Positions 1-8,958 of a stretch of DNA of 11,626 nt are shown here, in pieces. A model generated the notes under the pieces. The model did no database searches. It was not told where the DNA came from and was given only the letters and a program-made list of their open reading frames with translations. The first letter of the stretch is position 1; the number at the start of each line of letters is the position of its first letter. The DNA comes from JBFXAN01 sp050184225 (GTDB lineage Bacteria; Chloroflexota; Dehalococcoidia; CAUJGQ01): assembly GCA_050184225.1 (NCBI GenBank), contig JBFXAN010000194.1, positions 1-11,626 of the forward strand, written 5' to 3'. Made by a program: the position numbers and the translations under genes.

Positions 1-135
1 GGCCCCCTTCCCTCGCAGGGAAGGGGGTGCCTCACGCAACCGTGGTCTGCCAGTAGCTCGTTTGTCTGCGGCAGGCCCATCCCAATTCAACCATCGCGAG
101 TACGTACTCCCCCTTCCCTGCGAGGGAAGGGGGCC
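1..135. repeat. REPIN-like doublet of inverted hairpin repeats
   Basis: A 27-nt unit at 1-27 recurs as its exact reverse complement at 109-135. Each unit is itself a perfect hairpin: stem 3-13/17-27 with loop CGC, and stem 109-119/123-133 with loop GCG, 11 bp each. About 81 nt of unremarkable sequence lies between. The doublet sits just past the mutase stop codon (reverse strand ends at 152), so transcripts of that gene would run into it, and it could stabilise or help end the mRNA. There is no T-run to support a classic intrinsic terminator. Two REP-type units in opposite orientation are the layout of REPIN/BIME elements; no RAYT-type transposase is visible here. The left unit starts at the first base of the window, so it may extend further. 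Confidence 0.75.
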
Positions 136-151
136 GGGGGGTTAGGTATCG

Positions 152-1807
152 CTATACGACGACCATCTCCTTGTATTCCCCAAATACCCCACGCATCACC
201 CCCATAATCTCGCCCAGCGTCGCGTAAGCGTGCACCGCGTCGAGGATAAACGGCATCGTGTTCTCGCGCTCTGCCTGACACGCCTGGCGCAAGCGTTCCA
301 GCGTTGCGGCGACGCGGGCCTGGTCGCGATCGGCACGGACCTGCGCGAGGCGAGCGAGGTGGCGGCGCTCACCCTCGCGGTCGATGCGCAGGATCGGCCA
401 CTCCAGCGGTTCCTCGATCGGGTAGCGGTTGACGCCGACGATCACGCGCTCCTCGGTGTCGATCTCGCGCTGGTAGCGATAGCTGGCGTCGGCGATCTCC
501 TGCTGGAAGAAGCCTTGCTCCAGCGCCGGGATGACGCCGCCGAGGGCATCGATCTGGTCGAAGTAGGCGAAGCACTCGTCTTCCATCTGCTTGGTCAGCG
601 TCTCGACGAAGTAGCTGCCGCCCAAGGGATCGACGGTGTTGGTGACGCCGGACTCGTGCAAGAGCACCTGCTGCGTGCGCAGGGCGAGGCGTGCCGCCTT
701 CTCACTCGGCAGCGCGATCGCCTCGTCGAGGGAGTTCGTGTGGAGGGATTGGGTGCCACCCAACACCGCCGCCAGCGCCTGGACCGTCGTGCGGATCAGG
801 TTCACCTCCGGCTGCTGCTCGGTGAGGGAGCAGCCCGCCGTCTGGGAGTGGAAGCGCATCCACAGGCTCCGTTCGGCTTTGGCGCCGAAGCGCTCGCGCA
901 TCACCTTCGCCCAGACGCGCCTCGCGGCGCGGAGCTTGCAGATCTCCTCGAAGAAGTCGTTGTGGATGTTGAAGAAGAAGGAGATGCGCGGCGCGAAGGC
1001 ATCGACGTCCATGCCCCGCGCGACACACCAGCGCACGTACTCGATGCCGTCGGCCAGGGTGAAAGCGAGCTCCTGGACGGCGGTCGCCCCGGCCTCGCGG
1101 ATGTGATAGCCGGAGACGCTGATCGTGTTCCACAGGGGCAGATCACTGGCGCCGAACTCGACCGTGTCCACCACCAGCCGCATCGAGGGGGCGGGCGGGA
1201 AGACGAACTCGTTCTGGGCGGTGTACTCCTTGAGGATATCGTTCTGGATCGTGCCGCCCAGGGCATGGCGGGGGATGCCCCGGTTCTCGGCACAGGCGAT
1301 GTACATCGCCCACAAGACCGCCGCCGGCGAGTTGATCGTCATGCTGGTCGTGATCTGGTCCAGCGGGATGCCCTGGAAGAGCAGCTCCATGTCGGCCAAC
1401 GACGAGATGGCGACGCCGCACTTGCCGAATTCCCCTTCGGCGAGCGGGTCATCGGTGTCGTAGCCCATCAGGGTGGAAAGGTCGAAGGCGACGGACAGGC
1501 CGGTTTCGCCGTGGTCGAGCAGGTAGCGATAGCGCTCGTTCGTCTCTTCGGCGGAGCCGAAGCCGGCGAACATGCGGATCGTCCAGGGCTTGCCCCGGTA
1601 GCCGGTGGGATGGACGCCTCTCGTGAACGGGTACTCACCGGGGTTGCCGATATCGCGCAGATAGTCGAGATCAGCGGTATCGGTCGGGCCATACAGCCGA
1701 TCGATGGGACGGCCGGAGGTCGTCACGAATGGGCCGGGGGACTCCTTGCCCTCCCGTGCCACGCGCATCTCCCACTGCCGTCGGTTCTCTGCCAAGCGCT
1801 CGTCCAT
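152..1807 (-). CDS. B12-dependent acyl-CoA mutase large subunit, isobutyryl-CoA mutase-like (IcmA-like)
   Basis: The 551-residue product is a methylmalonyl-CoA mutase-family catalytic TIM-barrel subunit that rearranges acyl-CoA carbon skeletons using adenosylcobalamin. It ends after the barrel and linker with no C-terminal B12-binding domain, so a separate small cobalamin subunit must be supplied from elsewhere. Family landmarks include GTIQNDILKEY (185-195), SGYHIREAG (232-240; Tyr234-His235 match the catalytic Tyr243-His244 of Propionibacterium mutase) and GGTQSLHTNSLDEA. Two residues that read the substrate differ from methylmalonyl-CoA mutase: Phe80 (Tyr89 there) and Gln198 (Arg207 there). 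These are the same residues at the same numbers as described for isobutyryl-CoA mutase. Ala106 argues against 2-hydroxyisobutyryl-CoA mutase, which has Asp there. The ATG at 1807 is preferred over the in-frame ATG at 1831 because GGGGG lies 7 nt before it. The family call is near certain; the isobutyryl specificity is an inference from residues. Confidence 0.9.
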   Translation of the reverse strand: MDERLAENRRQWEMRVAREGKESPGPFVTTSGRPIDRLYGPTDTADLDYLRDIGNPGEYPFTRGVHPTGYRGKPWTIRMFAGFGSAEETNERYRYLLDHGETGLSVAFDLSTLMGYDTDDPLAEGEFGKCGVAISSLADMELLFQGIPLDQITTSMTINSPAAVLWAMYIACAENRGIPRHALGGTIQNDILKEYTAQNEFVFPPAPSMRLVVDTVEFGASDLPLWNTISVSGYHIREAGATAVQELAFTLADGIEYVRWCVARGMDVDAFAPRISFFFNIHNDFFEEICKLRAARRVWAKVMRERFGAKAERSLWMRFHSQTAGCSLTEQQPEVNLIRTTVQALAAVLGGTQSLHTNSLDEAIALPSEKAARLALRTQQVLLHESGVTNTVDPLGGSYFVETLTKQMEDECFAYFDQIDALGGVIPALEQGFFQQEIADASYRYQREIDTEERVIVGVNRYPIEEPLEWPILRIDREGERRHLARLAQVRADRDQARVAATLERLRQACQAERENTMPFILDAVHAYATLGEIMGVMRGVFGEYKEMVVV

Positions 1808-1843
1808 ACCACATCCCCCATGGCCAGCCATACTGTATGAGAT

Positions 1844-1849
1844 AGTATA
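1844..1849 (-). promoter_or_regulatory. Possible -10 box for the acyl-CoA mutase gene
   Basis: Read on the reverse strand, TATACT lies about 37 nt before the mutase ATG at 1807, which would give a leader of roughly 30 nt and a start of transcription downstream of the alternative ATG at 1831. No convincing -35 box is seen 16-18 nt upstream, so this is a weak call. Confidence 0.35.
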
Positions 1850-1969
1850 CCGTTGGGGTGACTCGGCTCTTGCTCGGCCGGCGTATCCTCTTTACCAAGA
1901 CGGGGGACGAAACCGCGTGCGGACGGCCGAACCGATGCGATGTCGTTTCGATTAAACGCGCAACAGCCA

Positions 1970-1998
1970 CCGACCACAGGCAACGAACATGCTATAAT
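1970..1998 (+). promoter_or_regulatory. Extended -10 promoter of the TPR gene
   Basis: TATAAT at 1993-1998 is a perfect -10 box. It is preceded by TG at 1990-1991, making an extended -10 (TGCTATAAT). A weak -35 match, CCGACC at 1970-1975, lies 17 bp upstream. Transcription would start near 2005, leaving a leader of about 42 nt before the ATG at 2047. The extended -10 can make up for the poor -35. Confidence 0.7.
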
Positions 1999-2046
1999 CC
2001 CGGTTCGACGCGCTCCCATCGTTGCACCGAACATTGAGGGACAACC

Positions 2047-2892
2047 ATGACCTATCAGACTGACGACCGCGCCCGGATGCGCCGTCAGCTTGCCGAGCAG
2101 GCGATCAACCTGGCGATGGAATCCAAGTGGGAAGATGCGACGCAGATCAACCGCCACGTGCTCTCGATCGATCCGCGAAACGTGGACGCCTATAACCGGC
2201 TGGGGAAGGCGCTGACCGAGCTTGGGCGTTATGGGGAAGCGCGCGCCGCCTACAGCCGCACGCTCGAGCTCGATGGCGCGAACTCGATCGCCAAGAAGAA
2301 CCTGAGCCGCCTGCAGGCGTTGGGCGATGTCGGCGGTCCCTCCGAGGGCAGGCAGAAGGTCGATCCCGACCTCTTCATCGAGGAAACGGGCAAGACCGGC
2401 ACCACCCAGCTTCAGAATCCGGACGCGCAGGCGCTCAAGGTGATGGCGGCGGGCGACCTCGTCCTCCTCCGGGAGCGCGATAATCAGTTGCAGGTGATCG
2501 AACCGGCCGGGTCCTACCTGGGGACGGTCGAGCCACGGCTCGCGCTGCGTCTGATCAACTTCATGAAGACCGGCAACCAGTACGCGGCCGCGATCGCGGG
2601 CGTCAGCCCAACGGGCGACACCGTCCGCGTCATCATCAAAGAAACCCTCCAAAGCGCGGAGAACGCGGGCAAGCTCTCGTTTCCGGCGACCGCGCCGGAT
2701 GGCTTCCGCGCCTACACGAAAGACAGCCTGCTGCGACACGACGTTGACGACGACGAGGCCGACCACGACGACCATGACGCGGACGATTCGTGGGAAGCCT
2801 CCGACGACTCGGACGATGCACAGGAGATCTCATTCGACTTCAAGCGTGCGGCCGAGGCCCGTGCCGACCAGGACGACGAGTTCGAGGAATAG
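2047..2892 (+). CDS. TPR protein with small beta domain and acidic tail
   Basis: The 281-residue soluble protein has no signal peptide or membrane segment. Residues about 13-46 and 47-80 form two tetratricopeptide repeats; the second (starting VDAYNRLGKALTELGRYGEA) is the clearer. TPRs usually bind partner proteins. A Gly/Pro-rich linker follows, then residues about 130-215 alternate short strands and turns (GDLVLLRERDNQLQVIEP, GSYLGTVEPRLALRLI, TVRVIIKE). This faintly resembles small beta-barrel nucleic-acid or HIRAN-like modules, but no named domain can be claimed. Residues 231-281 are about half Asp/Glu, with several His. The layout resembles TPR proteins I remember from Chloroflexota; function is unknown. 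The start is supported by GAGGG at 2036-2040, 6 nt before ATG. The gene appears monocistronic, with its own strong promoter and a palindrome right after its stop. Confidence 0.85.
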   Translation: MTYQTDDRARMRRQLAEQAINLAMESKWEDATQINRHVLSIDPRNVDAYNRLGKALTELGRYGEARAAYSRTLELDGANSIAKKNLSRLQALGDVGGPSEGRQKVDPDLFIEETGKTGTTQLQNPDAQALKVMAAGDLVLLRERDNQLQVIEPAGSYLGTVEPRLALRLINFMKTGNQYAAAIAGVSPTGDTVRVIIKETLQSAENAGKLSFPATAPDGFRAYTKDSLLRHDVDDDEADHDDHDADDSWEASDDSDDAQEISFDFKRAAEARADQDDEFEE

Positions 2893-2899
2893 GAGCAGA

Positions 2900-2940
2900 C
2901 CCCTCCCCCCGCTGACGCGCGGAGAGGGGCCGGGGAAGGG
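2900..2940. repeat. GC-rich palindromic repeat, possible terminator
   Basis: Seven bases after the TPR gene stop, arms 2900-2912 and 2917-2929 pair around a TGAC loop, 13 nt each with two mismatches. The tail CCGGGGAAGGG follows. The core (CCCCTCC, CGCTGACGCG, GAGAGGGG, CCGGGG) looks like a dispersed REP-type element. No T-run follows, so any terminator role rests on the hairpin alone. Confidence 0.6.
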
Positions 2941-2980
2941 TCGGTCATCCCAAAACTGGACTACTTATAAACCATCTACG

Positions 2981-3009
2981 TTGCCGCCTCCTTCGCGATC
3001 GGGTACAAT
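2981..3009 (+). promoter_or_regulatory. Sigma70-type promoter of the C26 amidotransferase gene
   Basis: TTGCCG at 2981-2986 and TACAAT at 3004-3009 are separated by 17 bp, close to the TTGACA-17-TATAAT consensus. Transcription would start near 3016, giving a leader of about 22 nt that carries the AGAAGGAGG ribosome binding site at 3020-3028. Confidence 0.7.
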
Positions 3010-3037
3010 AGAACCTGATGAGAAGGAGGCGGACCAC

Positions 3038-3766
3038 GTGATCAAACCTCGCATCGGTATCACGCGGAGCGGGTCCGCTGCCCGAATTTCCCCTAGTTAC
3101 CAGCCGTACCACGACCGCATCCGCGAGGCCGGCGGCGAGCCGGTTGATCTCTGTCCCGCGATGGGCACGCCGGCTGCGGAGTTGATTCAGGGACTCGACG
3201 GACTGGTGCTGTCCGGCGGGCCGGATGTATCACCAGCCCGATACGGGCAGGAGCCGGCGCCCGAAACCGGGCCGGTCGATGAGCCGCGCGACGCGTTGGA
3301 GTTGGGATTGCTCGACGCGGCGCTGACGCGGGATCTGCCGGTGTTGGCGATCTGCCGGGGCCAGCAGGTGCTCAACGTGGCCCTCGGCGGCGCGCTCGTG
3401 CAGCACATTCCCGGCGATGCCCACCGTGCCTATCTCGAGCCGGATCCACGCGCGGGGGAGTCGCGCTGGCATGATGTGGTCATTTCGCGAGGCAGCGCTC
3501 TCGCCGAGCTGATCGGCGCCGGCACCGTGCGCACCAACTCCCGGCACCATCAGGCAGTCCATGACGATGCGCTTGGTCAAGGGCTGTTGGTTACGGCGCG
3601 TTCGGCGGACGGCATCGTCGAGGGGCTGGAGGCGGCGGGGCGACGCTGGTTGCTGGCCGTCCAATGGCATCCGGAGCGTGATGAGGTCGCGGCGCGGTTC
3701 CGGCCGCTGTTTGAATCCTTCGTCGCGGCGGCGGCTGTCACACCAGCAACCGCGGCGGGCGACTAG
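3038..3766 (+). CDS. Gamma-glutamyl-GABA hydrolase-like class I glutamine amidotransferase (peptidase C26)
   Basis: The 242-residue cytoplasmic protein has the fold of PuuD-type hydrolases, which cut gamma-glutamyl amide bonds (for example gamma-glutamyl-GABA in putrescine breakdown). The triad residues are visible: nucleophile Cys106 in AICRGQQVLNVALGG, then His211 and Glu213 in VQWHPE. The early motif SGGPDVSPARYGQEP (59-73) is typical of the C26 family, and the length is normal. The true start is GTG at 3038, with AGAAGGAGG at 3020-3028 spaced 9 nt; the open frame reaches back to 2699 but that part overlaps the TPR gene and lacks a promoter or binding site. No putrescine genes are next to it, so the exact substrate is open; related enzymes act on other gamma-glutamyl compounds. 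The C-terminus (AAAVTPATAAGD) is a short low-complexity extension. Confidence 0.88.
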   Translation: MIKPRIGITRSGSAARISPSYQPYHDRIREAGGEPVDLCPAMGTPAAELIQGLDGLVLSGGPDVSPARYGQEPAPETGPVDEPRDALELGLLDAALTRDLPVLAICRGQQVLNVALGGALVQHIPGDAHRAYLEPDPRAGESRWHDVVISRGSALAELIGAGTVRTNSRHHQAVHDDALGQGLLVTARSADGIVEGLEAAGRRWLLAVQWHPERDEVAARFRPLFESFVAAAAVTPATAAGD

Positions 3767-3931
3767 CTCGATTTGGTCTACCCGGGAGCTGCACACCGAT
3801 GTGGGGCCGGAGACGCGCTGCGTCATCCCCGGCCACGACATTTCTGTGGCTCAACGATGGAATGGTGCGTGACTTGCGTACGTGCGTGGTGCGGGGCCTG
3901 CGGAGGCGGGTGGTGATGAAGGACGTGATAC

Positions 3932-6580
<2,649 letters not shown>

Positions 6581-6598
6581 GCGCGTATCTGAGTGTAG

Positions 6599-6630
6599 AA
6601 TGGCCCCGGTGTTTCGTCACCGGGGCCATT
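6599..6630 (+). terminator. Perfect 13-bp hairpin after gyrA
   Basis: AATGGCCCCGGTG (6599-6611) pairs exactly with 6618-6630 around the loop TTTCGT. It sits 18 nt after the gyrA stop and 22 nt before the GNAT start. The stem is strong, but the following bases (GCATTGTTCGG) lack a clear T-run, so it may end transcription weakly, act as a 3' mRNA stabiliser, or dampen read-through into the GNAT gene. Confidence 0.6.
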
Positions 6631-6651
6631 GCATTGTTCGGAGGCTTCCGC

Positions 6652-7140
6652 ATGGCAAACACGCCGACAACCGTCTCGATCCGTAGCGCCCGCGCCGGCG
6701 ACCTGCCGCGGCTGCTGGAGCTATTCCTCCAACTCTCCGAGTCCAGTCAGTATCCCGAAGATGAAATCCGTCCGGTAACGGGTGCGCACTACGCCGCGCT
6801 GCAACGGATCGATGCCGACCCGAACGTGCGCGTGCTGGTCGCCGAAGAGGATGAGCGGATCGTCGGCACGCTCGCGCTCTATCTCATGCCGAACCTATCG
6901 CACGGCGGGCGTCCGTTCGCGATCGTCGAGAACGTCGTCGTGGACGCCTCGCAGCGCGGCACCGGCCTCGGCAGGCGGTTGATGGCGGAGGCGGAACGCA
7001 TCGCGACGGAAGCGGACTGCTACAAGGTCGGACTCACCAGCAACAATAAGCGCGCGCCCGCACACGCCTTCTACGAGACGATCGGCTATGCGCACACGCA
7101 CAAAGGCTTCACGCGCTACGTCGAAGACCATCCGATGTGA
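6652..7140 (+). CDS. GNAT-family N-acetyltransferase, PhnO-like
   Basis: The 162-residue protein is a single GNAT domain, which moves an acetyl group from acetyl-CoA to an amine. The acetyl-CoA pyrophosphate-binding motif A is ENVVVDASQRGTGLGRRLM (93-111), with the QRGTGLG loop. The C-terminal AFYETIGY (139-146) supplies the usual Tyr near the thiol. The stretch RPFAIVENVVV resembles PhnO-type aminoalkylphosphonate acetyltransferases, but similar sequences are widespread and the substrate is not known. ATG 6652 is preferred over an in-frame TTG at 6634 because GGAGG at 6640-6644 lies 7 nt before it. It could be co-transcribed with gyrA through the hairpin, as no separate promoter is clear; a TAGAAT at 6596-6601 lacks a -35. 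Its stop at 7140 is one base from the stop of the convergent toxin gene. Confidence 0.88.
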   Translation: MANTPTTVSIRSARAGDLPRLLELFLQLSESSQYPEDEIRPVTGAHYAALQRIDADPNVRVLVAEEDERIVGTLALYLMPNLSHGGRPFAIVENVVVDASQRGTGLGRRLMAEAERIATEADCYKVGLTSNNKRAPAHAFYETIGYAHTHKGFTRYVEDHPM

Positions 7141-7141
7141 T

Positions 7142-7456
7142 TCAAGGTAAGTCGAGAGCAAATTTGATTGCACGCTCAATGGCTTCAAGCTTCGCCGCAG
7201 AGATTGTGCAGATATATGTCAGGATACGCTCTTTGCCTACGGTAGTAATGTCATCCGCATTTGCAACGCAGCGACGCGGCACCCCGTCGCTTGTGTCGAG
7301 CAGAACTTCGGCAGGTATGTTGCGGATTGTCCGAGTGAGCGGGATGACCGTTAGTGCCGAACGTACGGCATAAGCGCGAGGGCGCGATATGAGCACGACG
7401 GGGCGCCTTCCGATGGGCGGATCGAACTCGACCCACCAGACCTCGCCCCGCCTCAC
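7142..7456 (-). CDS. MazF/PemK-like mRNA interferase toxin
   Basis: The 104-residue protein has the MazF/PemK fold, a toxin that cuts mRNA at short sequence sites when its antitoxin is lost. The family start RRGEVWWVEFDPPIGRRPVV is clear. By alignment to Bacillus MazF, Arg18 in GRRPVV and Thr41 in VIPLTRTIRNIP match the catalytic Arg25 and Thr48. The protein ends with the usual amphipathic helix (AIERAIKFALDL). It starts at GTG 7456, and the GTGA overlaps the antitoxin stop by 4 nt, so translation of the two is likely coupled. The two-gene unit is noticeably poorer in GC than the flanking genes, which fits horizontal transfer. The toxin appears intact, with no frameshift. The RNA target sequence cannot be told from the protein. 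Confidence 0.92.
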   Translation of the reverse strand: MRRGEVWWVEFDPPIGRRPVVLISRPRAYAVRSALTVIPLTRTIRNIPAEVLLDTSDGVPRRCVANADDITTVGKERILTYICTISAAKLEAIERAIKFALDLP

Positions 7457-7704
7457 TCCCAGTCCTCTGGTGTGAGCGTTTCTGTAGCTGTGCGAGTGTA
7501 GGCCTCTATCTCCGACAGACGCTCCGGATAGGCTCGATACCCGGCCTCATACGCATCATCCGCCGCCTCAATCGCCTGCTGAGACGCGAGGTAAAGGTCA
7601 AGCGCTTGCTGAATGACACGGCTACGGGGCACACCTCGCTGACTTCGGATGCGTTCGATGGCTTCAGCCTGATGGTCTGGAAGCGTAATCGCGATTTTCT
7701 TCAT
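7453..7704 (-). CDS. Ribbon-helix-helix (CopG/MazE-type) antitoxin
   Basis: The 83-residue protein is the partner of the MazF-like toxin. Its N-terminus KKIAITLP (2-9) is the DNA-binding strand of a ribbon-helix-helix domain, followed by helices at about 11-22 and 26-40 (VIQQALDLYLA). The acidic tail ending TETLTPEDWE should wrap the toxin and block it. Such antitoxins normally dimerise, bind their own promoter and repress the operon with the toxin as co-repressor. I choose ATG 7704 because the RHH strand starts directly there; an in-frame GTG at 7725 would add seven residues unlike the family. No good ribosome binding site precedes either. TATGAT at 7711-7716 (reverse strand) would put transcription start at about 7704, which suggests a leaderless mRNA. 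Confidence 0.85.
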   Translation of the reverse strand: MKKIAITLPDHQAEAIERIRSQRGVPRSRVIQQALDLYLASQQAIEAADDAYEAGYRAYPERLSEIEAYTRTATETLTPEDWE

Positions 7705-7858
7705 ACCTGCATCATACCACTGCACAGCCCGCGTTGGCCCCTCGCGCTCAATGTGGATCTAAGGAGGGTACGGCAGATCAGACGGCGAAATACAAGCGTC
7801 GTTCGTACGTTTCTGGATGAATGCCCGGCATCGACACTTGGCATCGGGAGGAATGACG

Positions 7859-8926
7859 ATGTATGACGCGATCGTGATCGGCGCGCGCTGCGCGGGTTCG
7901 CCGACGGCCATGCTGCTCGCTCGGGCGGGGCACCGGGTACTGCTTGTCGACCGGGCGACCTTCCCCAGCGACCGGCTCTCGACGCACTTCATTCAGCCGT
8001 TCGGGGTGAAGTGTCTTGAGGCATGGGGGCTGCTGGGCGCGGTGGTCGCGACGGGAACACCACCGGTGAAGAAGATCGTCATGTACGCCGGCGATCGAGT
8101 ATTGATGGAGCCGCCGATGGAGGGCGTTGCCTACTGCCCCCGCCGCTACCTGCTCGACAAGATTCTCGTCGACGCGGCGGTCGAAGCCGGCGCGGAGCTG
8201 CGCGAAGGCTTCAGGGTGGACGAAGTGGTGATGGACGGCGAGACGGTGACCGGGATCGTCGGCCATGGCCGCGATGGCACGCCGGCGCGGGAGGTGGCGC
8301 GATTCGTGATCGGGGCCGAGGGCCATCATTCACTCGTCGCCAAGACGGTGCAGGCGCCGACGTATCGCGAACGCGACGCGCTGACCGGCGCCTACTATTC
8401 GTATTGGTCGGGCGTCGAGTTGTCGGGAGTCGAGTTCTACATCTCGGAGCGGGGCGGTGTGCTCGCCGTCCCGACGAACGATGGCCGCGCCTGCATCGCC
8501 GCCGGCCGCTCGCGCGACCAGTTCGCCGCCTATCGTGCGGACATCGAAGCGACCTTCTTTTCGATCCTGGATGGGGCGCCGGGATTCGCGGCGAGGGTCC
8601 GCGCAGGAAAGCGCGAGGAGCGTTGGATGGGCACCGCCGATGTGCCCAACTTCTTCCGCAAGCCCTACGGCCCTGGCTGGGCGCTCGTCGGCGACGCCGG
8701 CTACATGAAGGATCCGGTCACCGGCTTCGGCATCGCCGACGCCTTTCGCGATGCCGGGCTGCTGACGGCGGCGCTGGACGACACGCTCGCGGGCCGCGTC
8801 CCCGCCGAGGAGGCGCTGGCCGGCTATCAGTCGCGTCGCGATACCGCGGCAATCCCGACCTATGAATTCACGCTGCAACTGGCAAGTGGCGAGCTGGCGG
8901 CGCCAGTCGAGGCGACGCCGCTCTAG
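7859..8926 (+). CDS. FAD-dependent oxidoreductase (geranylgeranyl reductase/monooxygenase-like)
   Basis: The 355-residue flavoprotein has the FAD-binding Rossmann strand-loop-helix at its N-terminus (MYDAIVIGARCAGSPTAMLL), with the GARCAG variant of GxGxxG at 8-13 and Asp31 at the end of the second strand to bind the adenosine ribose. The second FAD motif, GDAGYMKDPVTGFGI, lies at 278-292 and contacts the ribityl/pyrophosphate. The middle section (PRRYLLDKILVDAAVEAGAE, then IGAEGHHSLV) matches the group of p-hydroxybenzoate hydroxylase-like flavoproteins that also includes geranylgeranyl reductases. The substrate is not known. The start at 7859 is chosen over in-frame ATGs at 7817 and 7853: GGGAGG at 7846-7851 is 7 nt from ATG 7859 but only 1 nt from ATG 7853. 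It is monocistronic, divergent from the toxin-antitoxin pair and convergent with the aminotransferase. Confidence 0.88.
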   Translation: MYDAIVIGARCAGSPTAMLLARAGHRVLLVDRATFPSDRLSTHFIQPFGVKCLEAWGLLGAVVATGTPPVKKIVMYAGDRVLMEPPMEGVAYCPRRYLLDKILVDAAVEAGAELREGFRVDEVVMDGETVTGIVGHGRDGTPAREVARFVIGAEGHHSLVAKTVQAPTYRERDALTGAYYSYWSGVELSGVEFYISERGGVLAVPTNDGRACIAAGRSRDQFAAYRADIEATFFSILDGAPGFAARVRAGKREERWMGTADVPNFFRKPYGPGWALVGDAGYMKDPVTGFGIADAFRDAGLLTAALDDTLAGRVPAEEALAGYQSRRDTAAIPTYEFTLQLASGELAAPVEATPL

Positions 8927-8958
8927 CACGCCCTTGAACCAAAGCCGAGGAAACTGAT

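Noticed and set aside
1..133. The two spaced repeats considered as a CRISPR fragment
   Set aside because: There are only two units, in opposite orientation, each a self-hairpin, with no cas gene nearby and a spacer of about 81 nt.
230..1840. A 536-codon forward frame opposite the mutase gene
   Set aside because: Composition (Asp, Val, Gly, His, Arg-rich, no motifs) is that of an antisense shadow; the mutase on the other strand is clear over its full length.
1723..2775. A 350-codon reverse frame spanning the mutase-TPR intergenic region
   Set aside because: It overlaps the TPR gene antisense and crosses the divergent promoters; no family resemblance.
2699..3037. N-terminal extension of the C26 amidotransferase frame back to 2699
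   Set aside because: It overlaps the TPR coding sequence, encodes Thr/Arg/Ser-rich shadow sequence, and the promoter and ribosome binding site both place the start at GTG 3038.
3857..3916. A 19-residue frame upstream of gyrA with two CxxC pairs (CVTC and CGAC)
   Set aside because: The zinc-ribbon-like spacing is striking but there is no ribosome binding site and the frame is very short; Cys and Trp codons are expected by chance in TGC/TGG-rich sequence.
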